A DNA stretch of 64,000 nt from Sediminibacter sp. Hel_I_10 (GTDB lineage: Bacteria > Bacteroidota > Bacteroidia > Flavobacteriales > Flavobacteriaceae): NCBI RefSeq assembly GCF_000688335.1, contig NZ_JHZX01000001.1, forward strand, positions 3,534,001 through 3,598,000, written 5' to 3'. Within the stretch, counting starts at the first letter, position 1, and each line of letters starts with the position of its first letter. Shown here one piece after another: positions 24,489 to 32,304 of the stretch. The notes under the pieces were generated by a model. It made no database searches and was not told where the DNA came from. It saw only the letters and a program-made list of their open reading frames with translations. The translations under genes were made by a program, and so were the position numbers.

Positions 24489-26177
24489 ATGAAAAGATTC
24501 AATTACTTTCTGTCGGTTTCCCTCGCTTTACAATTCATTTTTTGTGTCAGTTGCGACAATGAAGACGCCAACAATCCTAATGAACCAGACAATCCCGATC
24601 CTGAATTAGAATATGCTTTAGGTTGGAACGGTCAAGATGATTTGGGTGCTATTCCTGCATCAACCAATTTTAGTTTTGGTAATACCAACTTACCTTCTTC
24701 GGTAGATCTGGTTCCTAAATTTCCTCCAATAGGAGATCAAGGTCAGTATGGAACATGTGTGTCTTGGGCAGTAGGTTATAATATTAAGACCGCTTTAAAC
24801 GGAATGAGTAATGGGTTTTCCACATCACAATTAGCTTCCCCTAGTAACCAATTTAGTCCCAAAGATCTATTTACTGCAATTCCTGATAATCAAAAGGGGC
24901 AAAATTGTAGCGGTACTAATTTTTCAGATGCACTTTCTCTACTTCAGGATAGAGGGGTAGCCACGATGCAAACCGTTCCTTATAGTACGTTGGGAGATTG
25001 TTCTAGCAGTAATGTTCAATCTAATTGGACGACAGAGGCTAATGAAAATAAAATACAGTATTGGAGAAAAATAGAGGCGAGCACTCAGAGTATCAAGCAA
25101 AATTTAGCCAATAATATTCCTGTTATTCTCGGTGCTAAATTAGCAGATAATTTTATGAGCTGGAATAGTGATGTTGTTTTGTCTTCTAGTACCTCCTATA
25201 ACAATGTTGGTCAACACGCCTACCACGCCATGGTTATTGCTGGATATGATGATTCAAAAGGTGCTAATGGTGCATTTAAGGTGATCAACTCATGGGGCGA
25301 TTTTTGGGGAGATAACGGCTATGTTTGGATAGATTATAATTATATGATCAATGAATTTTGTACAAGCTTTGATGGCGACAAACCTCTGTTTATTGCTTCA
25401 GATCAAGAGGGTGGCGATAATACGCCACCAGATAATACAGATCCAAATGTAAGCGGTGTTGATGTAGCGCCTTGGATTTTTGCAGATTATTCTACAGCTC
25501 AGTTTAGTGGTATCCCTAATGAAAGAGCAATTGATTTTAATATTTATAATATTGGAAACCAAGCGGCGTCGCCAAATTCTGATTGGTCCATCTACTACAT
25601 ATATTTTAATGCATTTGATGCAAATGATTACGGAGTCATTTATTATGATCAATTTAATACGTCAATCGCTGCAAATACGTACGATTGCCCAACAGCTTAT
25701 AACTGTGTTTTTAATCTCTCTATTCCTTCGGGCTCTAGTTTTACTCAAACGGCATGGGGATTGGAAAGCCAAGTAAGATCCTACTATATGCCTGAATTAT
25801 CTGGATATTATTATTTGGTGTTGATTGCTGATGCTGAAGATAAATTTGACGAACAAGATGAAATGAACAATCTCTTTTATACAACAATTGATCCGAAATA
25901 TTTTGAAAACGGATACAGTTCCAGATCTTCTCAAGAAGTGAATATTAGCACCGATGGCGCTAGCCAATTTAAATTTTTAAATTCCGAAGCGCCTAATTTT
26001 CAGAATTTGAAGACTAATAGTCATCAAACAGTAGTAACTGATGATTTTAAAAATGCCTATACTCAAAAGGAAATCTTAGAATTTATTAAAAAAGAAACTA
26101 AAAACGGACATATCGATACTAAAATTAACGAGTATATCCAACAGTCTAAAGATAGCTACTACGGAAAACAAAAGTAA
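24489..26177 (+). CDS. Papain-family (C1) cysteine peptidase lipoprotein
   Basis: The start is the ATG at 24489 (MKRFNYFLSV); an in-frame ATG 75 bases upstream gives a basic leader that spoils the signal peptide. The lipobox Cys is residue 22, followed by an Asn/Pro/Asp tether. The peptidase domain has oxyanion Gln84, catalytic Cys90 in 'YGTCVSWA', His246 in 'YHAMVIAGYD' and Asn267 in 'VINSWGDFWG'. All four are intact. From about 345 to 480 a CARDB-like beta domain follows, then an acidic/basic C-terminal tail. It is a surface or periplasmic protease, with substrate unknown. Confidence 0.88.
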   Translation: MKRFNYFLSVSLALQFIFCVSCDNEDANNPNEPDNPDPELEYALGWNGQDDLGAIPASTNFSFGNTNLPSSVDLVPKFPPIGDQGQYGTCVSWAVGYNIKTALNGMSNGFSTSQLASPSNQFSPKDLFTAIPDNQKGQNCSGTNFSDALSLLQDRGVATMQTVPYSTLGDCSSSNVQSNWTTEANENKIQYWRKIEASTQSIKQNLANNIPVILGAKLADNFMSWNSDVVLSSSTSYNNVGQHAYHAMVIAGYDDSKGANGAFKVINSWGDFWGDNGYVWIDYNYMINEFCTSFDGDKPLFIASDQEGGDNTPPDNTDPNVSGVDVAPWIFADYSTAQFSGIPNERAIDFNIYNIGNQAASPNSDWSIYYIYFNAFDANDYGVIYYDQFNTSIAANTYDCPTAYNCVFNLSIPSGSSFTQTAWGLESQVRSYYMPELSGYYYLVLIADAEDKFDEQDEMNNLFYTTIDPKYFENGYSSRSSQEVNISTDGASQFKFLNSEAPNFQNLKTNSHQTVVTDDFKNAYTQKEILEFIKKETKNGHIDTKINEYIQQSKDSYYGKQK

Positions 26178-26187
26178 TCTCATCTCT

Positions 26188-26235
26188 AATGCTTCAAGAC
26201 TTATGCTAGTGAATTTTTATAGGTCTTGAAGCATT
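26188..26235 (+). terminator. 13-bp perfect stem, U-tract-free hairpin
   Basis: AATGCTTCAAGAC (26188-26200) and GTCTTGAAGCATT (26223-26235) are exact complements with a 22-base loop. No T run follows, so it may be a terminator of an atypical kind or an mRNA 3'-end stabiliser between two lipoprotein genes. Confidence 0.5.
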
Positions 26236-26253
26236 ATCATAAGAACTAAAAGT

Positions 26254-27138
26254 ATGAAACCATTTGTTATGGTATGGATTGCGTTAATACAATTGTCTTG
26301 CGCAACCCCAAATTCTCCAACCAAAGAGAATAGGAGTATGAAAGCCCTTATAAAGAATGATCAGCCTGTTTATTTTGAAAATGAGACGTTTAATGAGCGT
26401 ATTGATTTTACTTCATTTTTAGATAAGCATTTGATAAGTGAAGGTATTTATAAGGTAAAGGTCAATTCAGGAATCACTTTTAAAAACTGCATTTTTAATA
26501 AGCCAGTCACTGCTTTTAAAACAATACAAAACGGAAGTACTGTATTGGCTAGTTTTGGAGGAAACGTATCTTTTATAAATTGTATTTTTAAAGACACTGT
26601 CAATTTTAGGGGAAGCAGCATCTATGGAAGAACGGATTTCACGAGATCCACCTTTCGCGTAGAAGGCAACTTTGAAGAATTAAACTGCCATGAAAATGCA
26701 TTTTTTAATGGCTGTATCTTTGAGGGGCCAGCGCGATTTCAAAATTCATTTTTCAATCAAAAAAGTAATTTTATGAGTGTAGAATGTTATGATGCAATTA
26801 GCTTTCAGAATGCATTGTTTAATTCTGAACTACAATTTGGTGCAGGTAAGTTTTTTAAGTATGCAGATTTCACCCTCATAGATTGTAGGGGTAAAGTGTT
26901 TTTTAATTATGCTGAATTTAAAGGTAAAGCGGAATTTAGCTATGCGATTTTTGCTCAAGATTTTGATTTTGTCAACACTAATAGTCATACAGTCAATTTT
27001 AATAGTGCTCGTTTTTTAGGAATGGTACGTTTTAATAAGGCTGAAGTGAAATCATCTATAAATTTAAAGGATGCTTATTTTCTCTTTGAAACGCCAGATA
27101 TCGATAGTTCAACTCAAAAACTACCCTATTCAAAGTAA
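26254..27138 (+). CDS. Pentapeptide-repeat lipoprotein
   Basis: The 294-residue protein has a lipobox at Cys16 (Leu-Ser-Cys). From about residue 70 to 280 it is made of five-residue-phased units with Phe or Asn at the centre, e.g. 'FKNCIF', 'VSFINCIFKDTVNFRGS', 'ARFQNSFFNQKSNF', 'VFFNYAEFKGKAEFSYAIF'. This predicts a right-handed quadrilateral beta helix. Pentapeptide proteins with a lipid anchor are uncommon compared with cytosolic ones; the role is unknown. It follows the papain-like lipoprotein across a strong hairpin. Confidence 0.8.
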   Translation: MKPFVMVWIALIQLSCATPNSPTKENRSMKALIKNDQPVYFENETFNERIDFTSFLDKHLISEGIYKVKVNSGITFKNCIFNKPVTAFKTIQNGSTVLASFGGNVSFINCIFKDTVNFRGSSIYGRTDFTRSTFRVEGNFEELNCHENAFFNGCIFEGPARFQNSFFNQKSNFMSVECYDAISFQNALFNSELQFGAGKFFKYADFTLIDCRGKVFFNYAEFKGKAEFSYAIFAQDFDFVNTNSHTVNFNSARFLGMVRFNKAEVKSSINLKDAYFLFETPDIDSSTQKLPYSK

Positions 27139-27146
27139 TCTGTTTA

Positions 27147-28061
27147 TCAGCTGTCTTTTCTAGGATGAAATTTAAGAAGTGTATCTTTTAAATGCGACCT
27201 GTCTAAATGCATATAAATTTCGGTAGTGGTAATGCTCTCGTGACCCAGCATGAGTTGAATGGATCTAAGGTCGGCGCCGTTTTCTAATAAGTGCGTCGCA
27301 AAAGAATGTCTAAAGGTGTGAGGAGAAATCGTTTTATTGAGGTTAATTGCTTTTGCTAAATTCTTGATTATCGTAAAAATCATAGCCCTAGTGAGTTGCT
27401 TACCCCTATTGTTCAGAAAAAGCGTGTCATTATATTTAGCATCTATAGACATGTGTTTTCTAATATCCATCCAAATTAATATCAATTTTTGAGTGGTATG
27501 ATTAATAGGGACAAAGCGCTGTTTGTCGCCTTTGCCAGTGACTTTGATAAAGCCTTCGTCAAAAAAAAGATCAGATATTTTAAGGTTGATGAGTTCGCTC
27601 ACCCTAAGTCCGCAACTGTAAAGTGTTTCTAAAATAGTTCTGTTACGTTCTCCAATATTTACGCCATTAAAGGTGCGTGTCAAATCTATAGCAGAAATCA
27701 AATGATCAATATCCTTAATGCTCAAGGTATCTGGTAGCTTTCTGCCAATTTTGGGCGACTCTATCAAATCTAAAGGATTGGTCTCCCTGTAATCTTCAAA
27801 TATTAAATAATCAAAAAAACTGCGGAGTCCAGAGATCAAGCGAGCTCTGGATCTGGCATTAAGTGATTTTGAAACCTCATAAATAAACCCTTGAATGATC
27901 TCGTGATCAATTTTTATTGGAGAACTAGTGATGACATTTCTTTCTAAATACGATATCAATTTAAGAACATCAAACTCATAATTGTTCACAGAGTTTGTAG
28001 ACAGACCTCTTTCGATTTTGAGATAGTATTTATAATCGTTTAGAGCTTGTGGCCAAAGCAT
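27147..28061 (-). CDS. xerD: Tyrosine recombinase XerD
   Basis: This site-specific recombinase resolves chromosome dimers. The 304-residue protein has an N-terminal SAM-like core-binding domain (about 1-95) and the catalytic set Arg153 ('GLRVSELI'), Lys177 ('TGKGDKQR'), His248/Arg251 ('SPHTFRHSF'), His274 ('LGHES') and nucleophile Tyr283 ('EIYMHL'). All are intact. No attachment site or cargo is visible beside it, and the size is that of a core Xer protein rather than an integrase. To my knowledge aroQ lies next to it in many flavobacteria; here they are 3.2 kb apart. Confidence 0.92.
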   Translation of the reverse strand: MLWPQALNDYKYYLKIERGLSTNSVNNYEFDVLKLISYLERNVITSSPIKIDHEIIQGFIYEVSKSLNARSRARLISGLRSFFDYLIFEDYRETNPLDLIESPKIGRKLPDTLSIKDIDHLISAIDLTRTFNGVNIGERNRTILETLYSCGLRVSELINLKISDLFFDEGFIKVTGKGDKQRFVPINHTTQKLILIWMDIRKHMSIDAKYNDTLFLNNRGKQLTRAMIFTIIKNLAKAINLNKTISPHTFRHSFATHLLENGADLRSIQLMLGHESITTTEIYMHLDRSHLKDTLLKFHPRKDS

Positions 28062-28130
28062 ATGAGGATTGTTCTTTAGGATAGTGTAACCAATATCATC
28101 ACAAATATAAATTTTTAAAAACTCAAAAAA

Positions 28131-28655
28131 ATGAAAACATCCATTGTATTAGTAACCACAGTATTATTTATGTCTTTAATGAGTCAGGCACAAGACGTTC
28201 GATTTGGAGCAAAAGCAGGAGTGAACTTCTCTAAATTTGGAGGAGATGTCATTGCTGATGGCCGAACCAGTTTCCATATTGGAGCCTTGGCTGACATTCC
28301 CATAAGTGAAACCTTCCATGTGCAACCTGAATTGCTTTATTCTGGAGAGGGTTCAGAAGACCTTAATGCTAACTTTATAAGAATTATTGGAGTTGCAAAG
28401 TATTACGTTCTAGAAGGCTTCAGTTTAGAGGCTGGTCCGCAGTTTGGTATAAGGGTTTCGGCAGATGAGGTGGTAGATGCCAATACCAAAGGCTTTGATT
28501 TTGGCTTAGCCCTAGGAGGTGGTTACGAATTGCCTGATATTGGTTTGCTTTTTGGATTAAGATATCATATTGGTATTGCCAACCTCGCAAGTAATGAAAC
28601 ATTTGATACAAATTTAGGGACCTTCCAAGTGAGTATTGGGTATATGTTTAACTAG
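28131..28655 (+). CDS. Outer-membrane beta-barrel protein (PorT-type)
   Basis: The 174-residue protein has a signal peptide ending Ser-Gln-Ala-Gln (about residue 20), then 'VRFGAKAGVNFSKFGGD', 'FHVQPELLYSGEG', 'FSLEAGPQFGIRVSA' and 'FQVSIGYMFN'. This is the order typical of the outer-membrane beta-barrel family OMP_b-brl_2 ('f.iqPELlYs..G', 'l..GP.fg'). It resembles the protein at 31740-32225. Divergent from xerD. No ligand can be inferred. Confidence 0.85.
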   Translation: MKTSIVLVTTVLFMSLMSQAQDVRFGAKAGVNFSKFGGDVIADGRTSFHIGALADIPISETFHVQPELLYSGEGSEDLNANFIRIIGVAKYYVLEGFSLEAGPQFGIRVSADEVVDANTKGFDFGLALGGGYELPDIGLLFGLRYHIGIANLASNETFDTNLGTFQVSIGYMFN

Positions 28656-28673
28656 TGGACTTGAGATAAGACC

Positions 28674-28712
28674 AAAAAAAAGCCCTCACTTTTAAAGTAG
28701 AGGGCTTCTTAA
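28674..28712. terminator. Bidirectional terminator
   Basis: An A run precedes AGCCCTCACTTT...AAAGTAGAGGGCT, a stem that can end the plus-strand barrel gene (weak T tract) and the minus-strand TM2 pseudogene (T run on the complement). Confidence 0.75.
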
Positions 28713-28725
28713 ATAATGTGAGTTT

Positions 28726-29014
28726 TTAATAATTATCGGTAAGGATATTGATTAAGTCAACTAAAGCCCAAATACCATCTGTGAGCTGCAAAAGGCCAAA
28801 GAAATACCAATAGAGCAACGGCTACCCATTTGTCGTCTCCAGCTTTTGCCGCAGGAGAATAAAATTCACCAGATGCAACATTAATGTCAGAACTTTGAGA
28901 AGCCTCTACATTTTCAATAACTGTTGCAGCAGTTCTTTTCACAGGAAACGACGCGTAGCTAAAAGATACAGCCGTTACAAAGAACAAAAACGTAAGTAAA
29001 AGTTTTAATTTTAT
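28726..29014 (-). pseudogene. TM2-domain protein gene, disrupted
   Basis: On the minus strand a signal-peptide-like segment 'KLKLLLTFLFFVTAVSFSYA' is in frame with 'DDKWVAVALLVFLWPFAAHR' and 'WYLG', the first half of a TM2 domain. It then runs to a stop. The expected C-terminus 'GIWALVDLINILTDNY' is present immediately downstream but in another frame, ending at the TAA at 28726-28728. The piece that should lie between (second TM2 turn) is absent. The codon where ATG is expected (29012-29014) reads ATA and follows a TAG. I read this as a decayed gene: start lost plus an internal deletion at a short repeat. Confidence 0.75.
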
Positions 29015-29041
29015 CTACGTCCGATTTATAATTTTTAAAGG

Positions 29042-29705
29042 ATAGTAGCAATAACATTGACATCAGGATATATCCTACTCTGTTTATTTGTGTTTACTTC
29101 GATACACATTTTTGTTCAAGACAACAGTGAATTTGTGGGCATTGTCAAAGTCTAGAATTCAGCAAAGATTTCTTGTAAGATTGTTAAGGCGCCTTACTTT
29201 AAAAGCGGGTTTAAGGTTCTGTAGTCTGATAGTCAAGAATGCATCAGTGATAGGATTTACTTGAATTCTGTTGAGAATATAGACAAACGGGTTGAAAAAG
29301 TGAGCTGGTTAACAAAGAGATCAAGTTAGGTACATGACCGTATAAAAGAGAAAGCAAAAGGTTTAAAAATTCTAGATAAGGACAAAAACAATGTACTGTT
29401 CAAATCTCAAATTCGAGTGTTTTTTCTAAAGCAGATACGGTAATCCTTAAGTTTTTTGATGGAGGTCAAGAAGATGGAGATATTATTTCTATTAATATCA
29501 ATAATAACAGACTCTTGAGTAATTATAAGGTTACCAAGATACCTTATTTGTTAGAGGTGCCACTATCCACAAAAAAACAATCATTAAGATTACGGTAACC
29601 TCTAAAGGTGCTATTGTTACCAATACGGCCATTGTAGATATTAGTGATGGTGAGAATGGGCTTAGAGCAGTTACCAATCTCAATAGAGAAGAAGAGACCT
29701 TTTAA
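29042..29705 (+). pseudogene. Decayed secreted-protein gene
   Basis: A frame from about 29042 encodes a signal-peptide-like 'YILLCLFVFTSIHIFVQD' and then 'NSEFVGIVKV', interrupted by TAG codons at 29153, 29222 and 29327. Between and after them coding-like text persists ('CISDRIYLNSVENIDKRVEK', 'RIKEKAKGLKILDKDKNNV'). A frameshift near 29400-29420 leads into 'DGGQEDGDIISININNNRLL', and another at the A run near 29575 into 'IIKITVTSKGAIVTNTAIVD' and a TAA at 29703. The 'eDGDiIsi.iNn..l..ny.vt' pattern recurs at the C-terminus of secreted flavobacterial proteins. Clear pseudogene; exact family unknown. Confidence 0.72.
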
Positions 29706-29750
29706 ATTTTTTAAAAAATAATTTCAGTTAGCACTTGGCATTAGTATTTA

Positions 29751-29850
29751 ATTGTTGATAACCTTAGTATTTTTATCTTTGATATTCAGCTCTTTATTGA
29801 TAAATGTTTATAAAATTGTTAATAACCTAGAGATTTTTCTTTCATTTCAG
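29751..29850 (+). repeat. Imperfect direct repeat with -7 box
   Basis: Two copies of about 36-39 bases start ATTGTTGATAACCT (29751) and ATTGTTAATAACCT (29815) and both end TTCAG. The first contains TATCTTTG at 29774-29781, an exact TAnnTTTG box; the second has TTTTCTTTC at the same place. The copies lie upstream of the barrel gene at 29901. The rest of the 29706-29900 gap is AT-rich with nothing else evident. Confidence 0.6.
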
Positions 29851-29900
29851 GAAAAAATGTTTTTAGTTTGCACTAATCAATTTTTAAAAACTCTTTTATT

Positions 29901-30407
29901 ATGAAAAAATTAATGTTATGTGCTGCTATTGCAGTATTTGGATTGACTAACGTCAATGCGCAAGAATTTAATGTAGGTGCTAGTGCGGGATTACCAATCG
30001 GTGATGCCGGTGATTTTGCAACTTTTAGTGTTTTACTAGATGTCAATTATTTGTGGGAGGTTTCTGATAAGTTTGAGGCTGGCGCAGCTATAGGTTTTTC
30101 TCATTCTTTTGGAGAAGATCAATCTGTTTCTATCGGAGACTTTGAAGTTGAAAGTGAGGCTCAAGATATTAGTTTTCTTCCAATAGGAGCTGCGGGAAGA
30201 TTTAATGTTTCAGAGTCATTCACTATTGGCGCTGATATTGGATATGCAGTAGGAATTAACGATGGTAATGATGGGGGATTTTATTATGCTCCTAAACTGC
30301 AATATGGAGTAAGTGAATCACTAGATATTGTCGCTGCTTACAGAGGAGTAAGTGTTGAAGGTGGATCTTTTGACATTGTTTCTCTAGGAGTTGAATTTGG
30401 GTTTTAA
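29901..30407 (+). CDS. Outer-membrane beta-barrel protein
   Basis: The 168-residue protein has a signal peptide 'MKKLMLCAAIAVFGLTNVNA' cut before Gln. Strands include 'FNVGASAGLPIGDAGDF', 'FEAGAAIGFSHSFGED' and 'FTIGADIGYAVGINDG', with terminal 'LGVEFGF'. The signal peptide is nearly the same as in the next gene ('AIAVFGLTN' in both), while the barrels differ, pointing to an old tandem duplication or shared leader. A terminator follows at 30433. Confidence 0.85.
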   Translation: MKKLMLCAAIAVFGLTNVNAQEFNVGASAGLPIGDAGDFATFSVLLDVNYLWEVSDKFEAGAAIGFSHSFGEDQSVSIGDFEVESEAQDISFLPIGAAGRFNVSESFTIGADIGYAVGINDGNDGGFYYAPKLQYGVSESLDIVAAYRGVSVEGGSFDIVSLGVEFGF

Positions 30408-30432
30408 TCCACCTCTAATCTAAAGAATTTAC

Positions 30433-30467
30433 GACCGATAAAATATATGTTTTATCGGTTTTTTTAT
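30433..30467 (+). terminator. Rho-independent terminator
   Basis: CCGATAAAA and TTTTATCGG pair around a six-base loop, followed by seven T. Confidence 0.88.
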
Positions 30468-30608
30468 GAAATACTGTCTTATTAAATAATATCTATCTTG
30501 TTTTATTTTAAATATATTAAAATTTAATATAACAGCTTTTCTTTTATAAAATACTATAAAACATATCTACTTTTATCGCTAAATAAACTTAACAAAACAC
30601 TACTTGGT

Positions 30609-31220
30609 ATGAAAAAACTATTATTTATGACTGCAATTGCGGTTTTTGGATTAACAAACTTAAGTGCTCAAGAGGAGAACTTAAGTAAAACAACTAAAGG
30701 TACCTGGTTCTTTGGTGCAGATGCGGGCATTACTTTTGCAGCTAACAAAACAACAGCAGAATTTGACGGTCAAGATGTTGGTGTTGATTCTAAAGTTTCA
30801 ACAGTTTCAATTACCCCAAGTGCAAACTATTTTGTTATGGATAACTTAGCCATTGGATTAGATCTTTTATTTTCTAGCACTAAAACTGAAGAAGAATTTG
30901 ATGGACTTGATGTTGAATTCAAAGGGACTACTTTTGCGGCAATTCCAAATGCAACTTATTTTTTTGGAGAGGGCAGCTTTAGACCATATTTAGGAGCTGG
31001 AGTTGGGTATTTATCTACTGGATCTGACGATGATATAACCAAGTTTAGTGGTTTAGTAATTAAAGGTCAAGGAGGAGTCGCTTATTTTATTAACACCTCA
31101 GTAGCTTTAAATCTTGGTGTGGAATATTTAAATGCAAATTTAAAAAATAAAGAAGAGAGCGATTTTGAAAATAAATCGAACACGCTTGGCGTAGGTTTAG
31201 GATTTTCTTTCTTTTTGTAG
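30609..31220 (+). CDS. Outer-membrane beta-barrel protein
   Basis: The 203-residue protein has a signal peptide ending Leu-Ser-Ala-Gln (about residue 21), then 'TKGTWFFGADAGITFAANK', 'SITPSANYFVMDNLAIGLDL', 'YLGAGVGYLSTGSDDD' and the C-terminal 'NTLGVGLGFSFFL'. It shares its leader with the preceding gene and its barrel pattern with the protein at 1264-1869. A 200-base AT-rich spacer separates it from the preceding gene, so it probably has its own promoter. Function beyond membrane insertion unknown. Confidence 0.85.
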   Translation: MKKLLFMTAIAVFGLTNLSAQEENLSKTTKGTWFFGADAGITFAANKTTAEFDGQDVGVDSKVSTVSITPSANYFVMDNLAIGLDLLFSSTKTEEEFDGLDVEFKGTTFAAIPNATYFFGEGSFRPYLGAGVGYLSTGSDDDITKFSGLVIKGQGGVAYFINTSVALNLGVEYLNANLKNKEESDFENKSNTLGVGLGFSFFL

Positions 31221-31239
31221 TACACAAAATAATAATTTA

Positions 31240-31272
31240 AAAAAACCGAAGCTTTAATGCTTCGGTTTTTTT
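31240..31272 (+). terminator. Rho-independent terminator
   Basis: ACCGAAGC and GCTTCGGT pair around a five-base loop with a T run after and an A run before. Confidence 0.88.
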
Positions 31273-31287
31273 ATGTTCATTTTTTAA

Positions 31288-31295
31288 TATCTTTA
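31288..31295 (+). promoter_or_regulatory. -7-like box TATCTTTA before aroQ
   Basis: TATCTTTA differs from TAnnTTTG only at the last base and ends four bases before the aroQ ATG, the same spacing as at rlmD and the DUF4159 gene. Confidence 0.4.
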
Positions 31296-31299
31296 GCTT

Positions 31300-31716
31300 A
31301 TGAAGAAATTGATGATTATAAATGGTCCCAACCTAAACCTATTAGGAAAGCGAGAAACGAATATCTACGGAAACATGTCTTTTACAGACTTTTTTGAGAC
31401 GGTTGCTAAAAAATATCCAGAGGTTAAGATTGAGCATTTTCAATCTAATATAGAAGGAGAACTCATAGATAAAATTCAAGAAGTAGGGTTTAGCTATGAT
31501 GGTATTATTCTAAATGCAGCGGCTTATACCCATACGTCTGTTGGAATTGGTGATGCCGTTAAAGCCATCGAAACTCCTGTGGTAGAGGTTCATATTTCCA
31601 ATACATTCTCAAGAGAAGAGTTTAGACATCATTCATATATTTCTCCAAACTCTAGAGGCGTGATTTTGGGGTTTGGGTTACAAAGTTATGAACTGGCCAT
31701 TCATAGTTTTCTATAA
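31300..31716 (+). CDS. aroQ: Type II 3-dehydroquinate dehydratase
   Basis: This dodecameric enzyme removes water from 3-dehydroquinate in the shikimate pathway. The 138-residue protein shows 'INGPNLNLLGKRETNIYG' with the catalytic Arg20 and Tyr25, 'LNAAAYTHTSVGIGDA' and 'VEVHISNTFSREEFRHHS' with the catalytic His. The length is normal. It sits immediately behind the barrel cluster, with a strong terminator between, so it is transcribed separately. Confidence 0.94.
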   Translation: MKKLMIINGPNLNLLGKRETNIYGNMSFTDFFETVAKKYPEVKIEHFQSNIEGELIDKIQEVGFSYDGIILNAAAYTHTSVGIGDAVKAIETPVVEVHISNTFSREEFRHHSYISPNSRGVILGFGLQSYELAIHSFL

Positions 31717-31739
31717 TTATAAAAGATGAACTAAAGATC

Positions 31740-32225
31740 TTGAAAACGCTGTTTTACGCCATAACGCTATATTTATGTTGCATACAACTAAGTATGTCAC
31801 AAGCTAAATCTGTAGATTTCGGTATTAAAGGTGGGCTCAATCTTACCTTTTTTAAGGTAGAACAAGCCAACTTTGGTCCAAACGTTCAATCGGAAACCGG
31901 CTATTACGGTGGCGCTTTTCTAGATTTTGAAATTGATGATTTTTTATCGATTCAGCCAGAACTGCTCTATATCGGACTCAATGATTTTAGATTTTTGAAT
32001 GCCCCTATTTATGCTAAATATACTGTTGCACAAGATTTGAATCTCATGGTAGGTCCTAGTCTTAATTATTTTTTCGATTTTTTTACCAATAAATTCAAAG
32101 TGCGTGGAGACGTTTGTGCGTCTTATAACATGTCGCCTACCTTTGATTTCCATATCAAATATACCTTAGGGTTTGTGGTGCTTGCTCCAAATGGATTATT
32201 CTTTGGCATCGGTTGTAGATTCTAA
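31740..32225 (+). CDS. Outer-membrane beta-barrel protein (PorT-type)
   Basis: Translation must begin at the TTG at 31740, because no ATG gives the signal peptide 'MKTLFYAITLYLCCIQLSMS'. The 161-residue barrel has 'VDFGIKGGLNLTFFKVE', 'LSIQPELLYIGLNDF', 'LNLMVGPSLNYFFDF' and ends 'LFFGIGCRF'. It is the same family as the protein at 28131. It starts 23 bases after aroQ and may be co-transcribed with it. Confidence 0.8.
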   Translation: MKTLFYAITLYLCCIQLSMSQAKSVDFGIKGGLNLTFFKVEQANFGPNVQSETGYYGGAFLDFEIDDFLSIQPELLYIGLNDFRFLNAPIYAKYTVAQDLNLMVGPSLNYFFDFFTNKFKVRGDVCASYNMSPTFDFHIKYTLGFVVLAPNGLFFGIGCRF

Positions 32226-32304
32226 AGAGATCCCGCTTTACAACATCCATTTTTTATATCTTTACCTCAAGAAATTACAAGTAAAAACTTATAACACATA
32301 ACTC

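Noticed and set aside
27147-28061. XerD as a phage or transposon integrase marking a mobile island.
   Set aside because: Size and sequence fit the core dimer-resolution recombinase. No flanking repeats, tRNA target or cargo genes were seen.
29042-29705. Reassigned TAG codon, because all three in-frame stops of the decayed gene are TAG.
   Set aside because: Two frameshifts also break the frame, the adjacent gene is broken too, and intact genes in the window end in TAG normally (for example lipoprotein 1992-2567).
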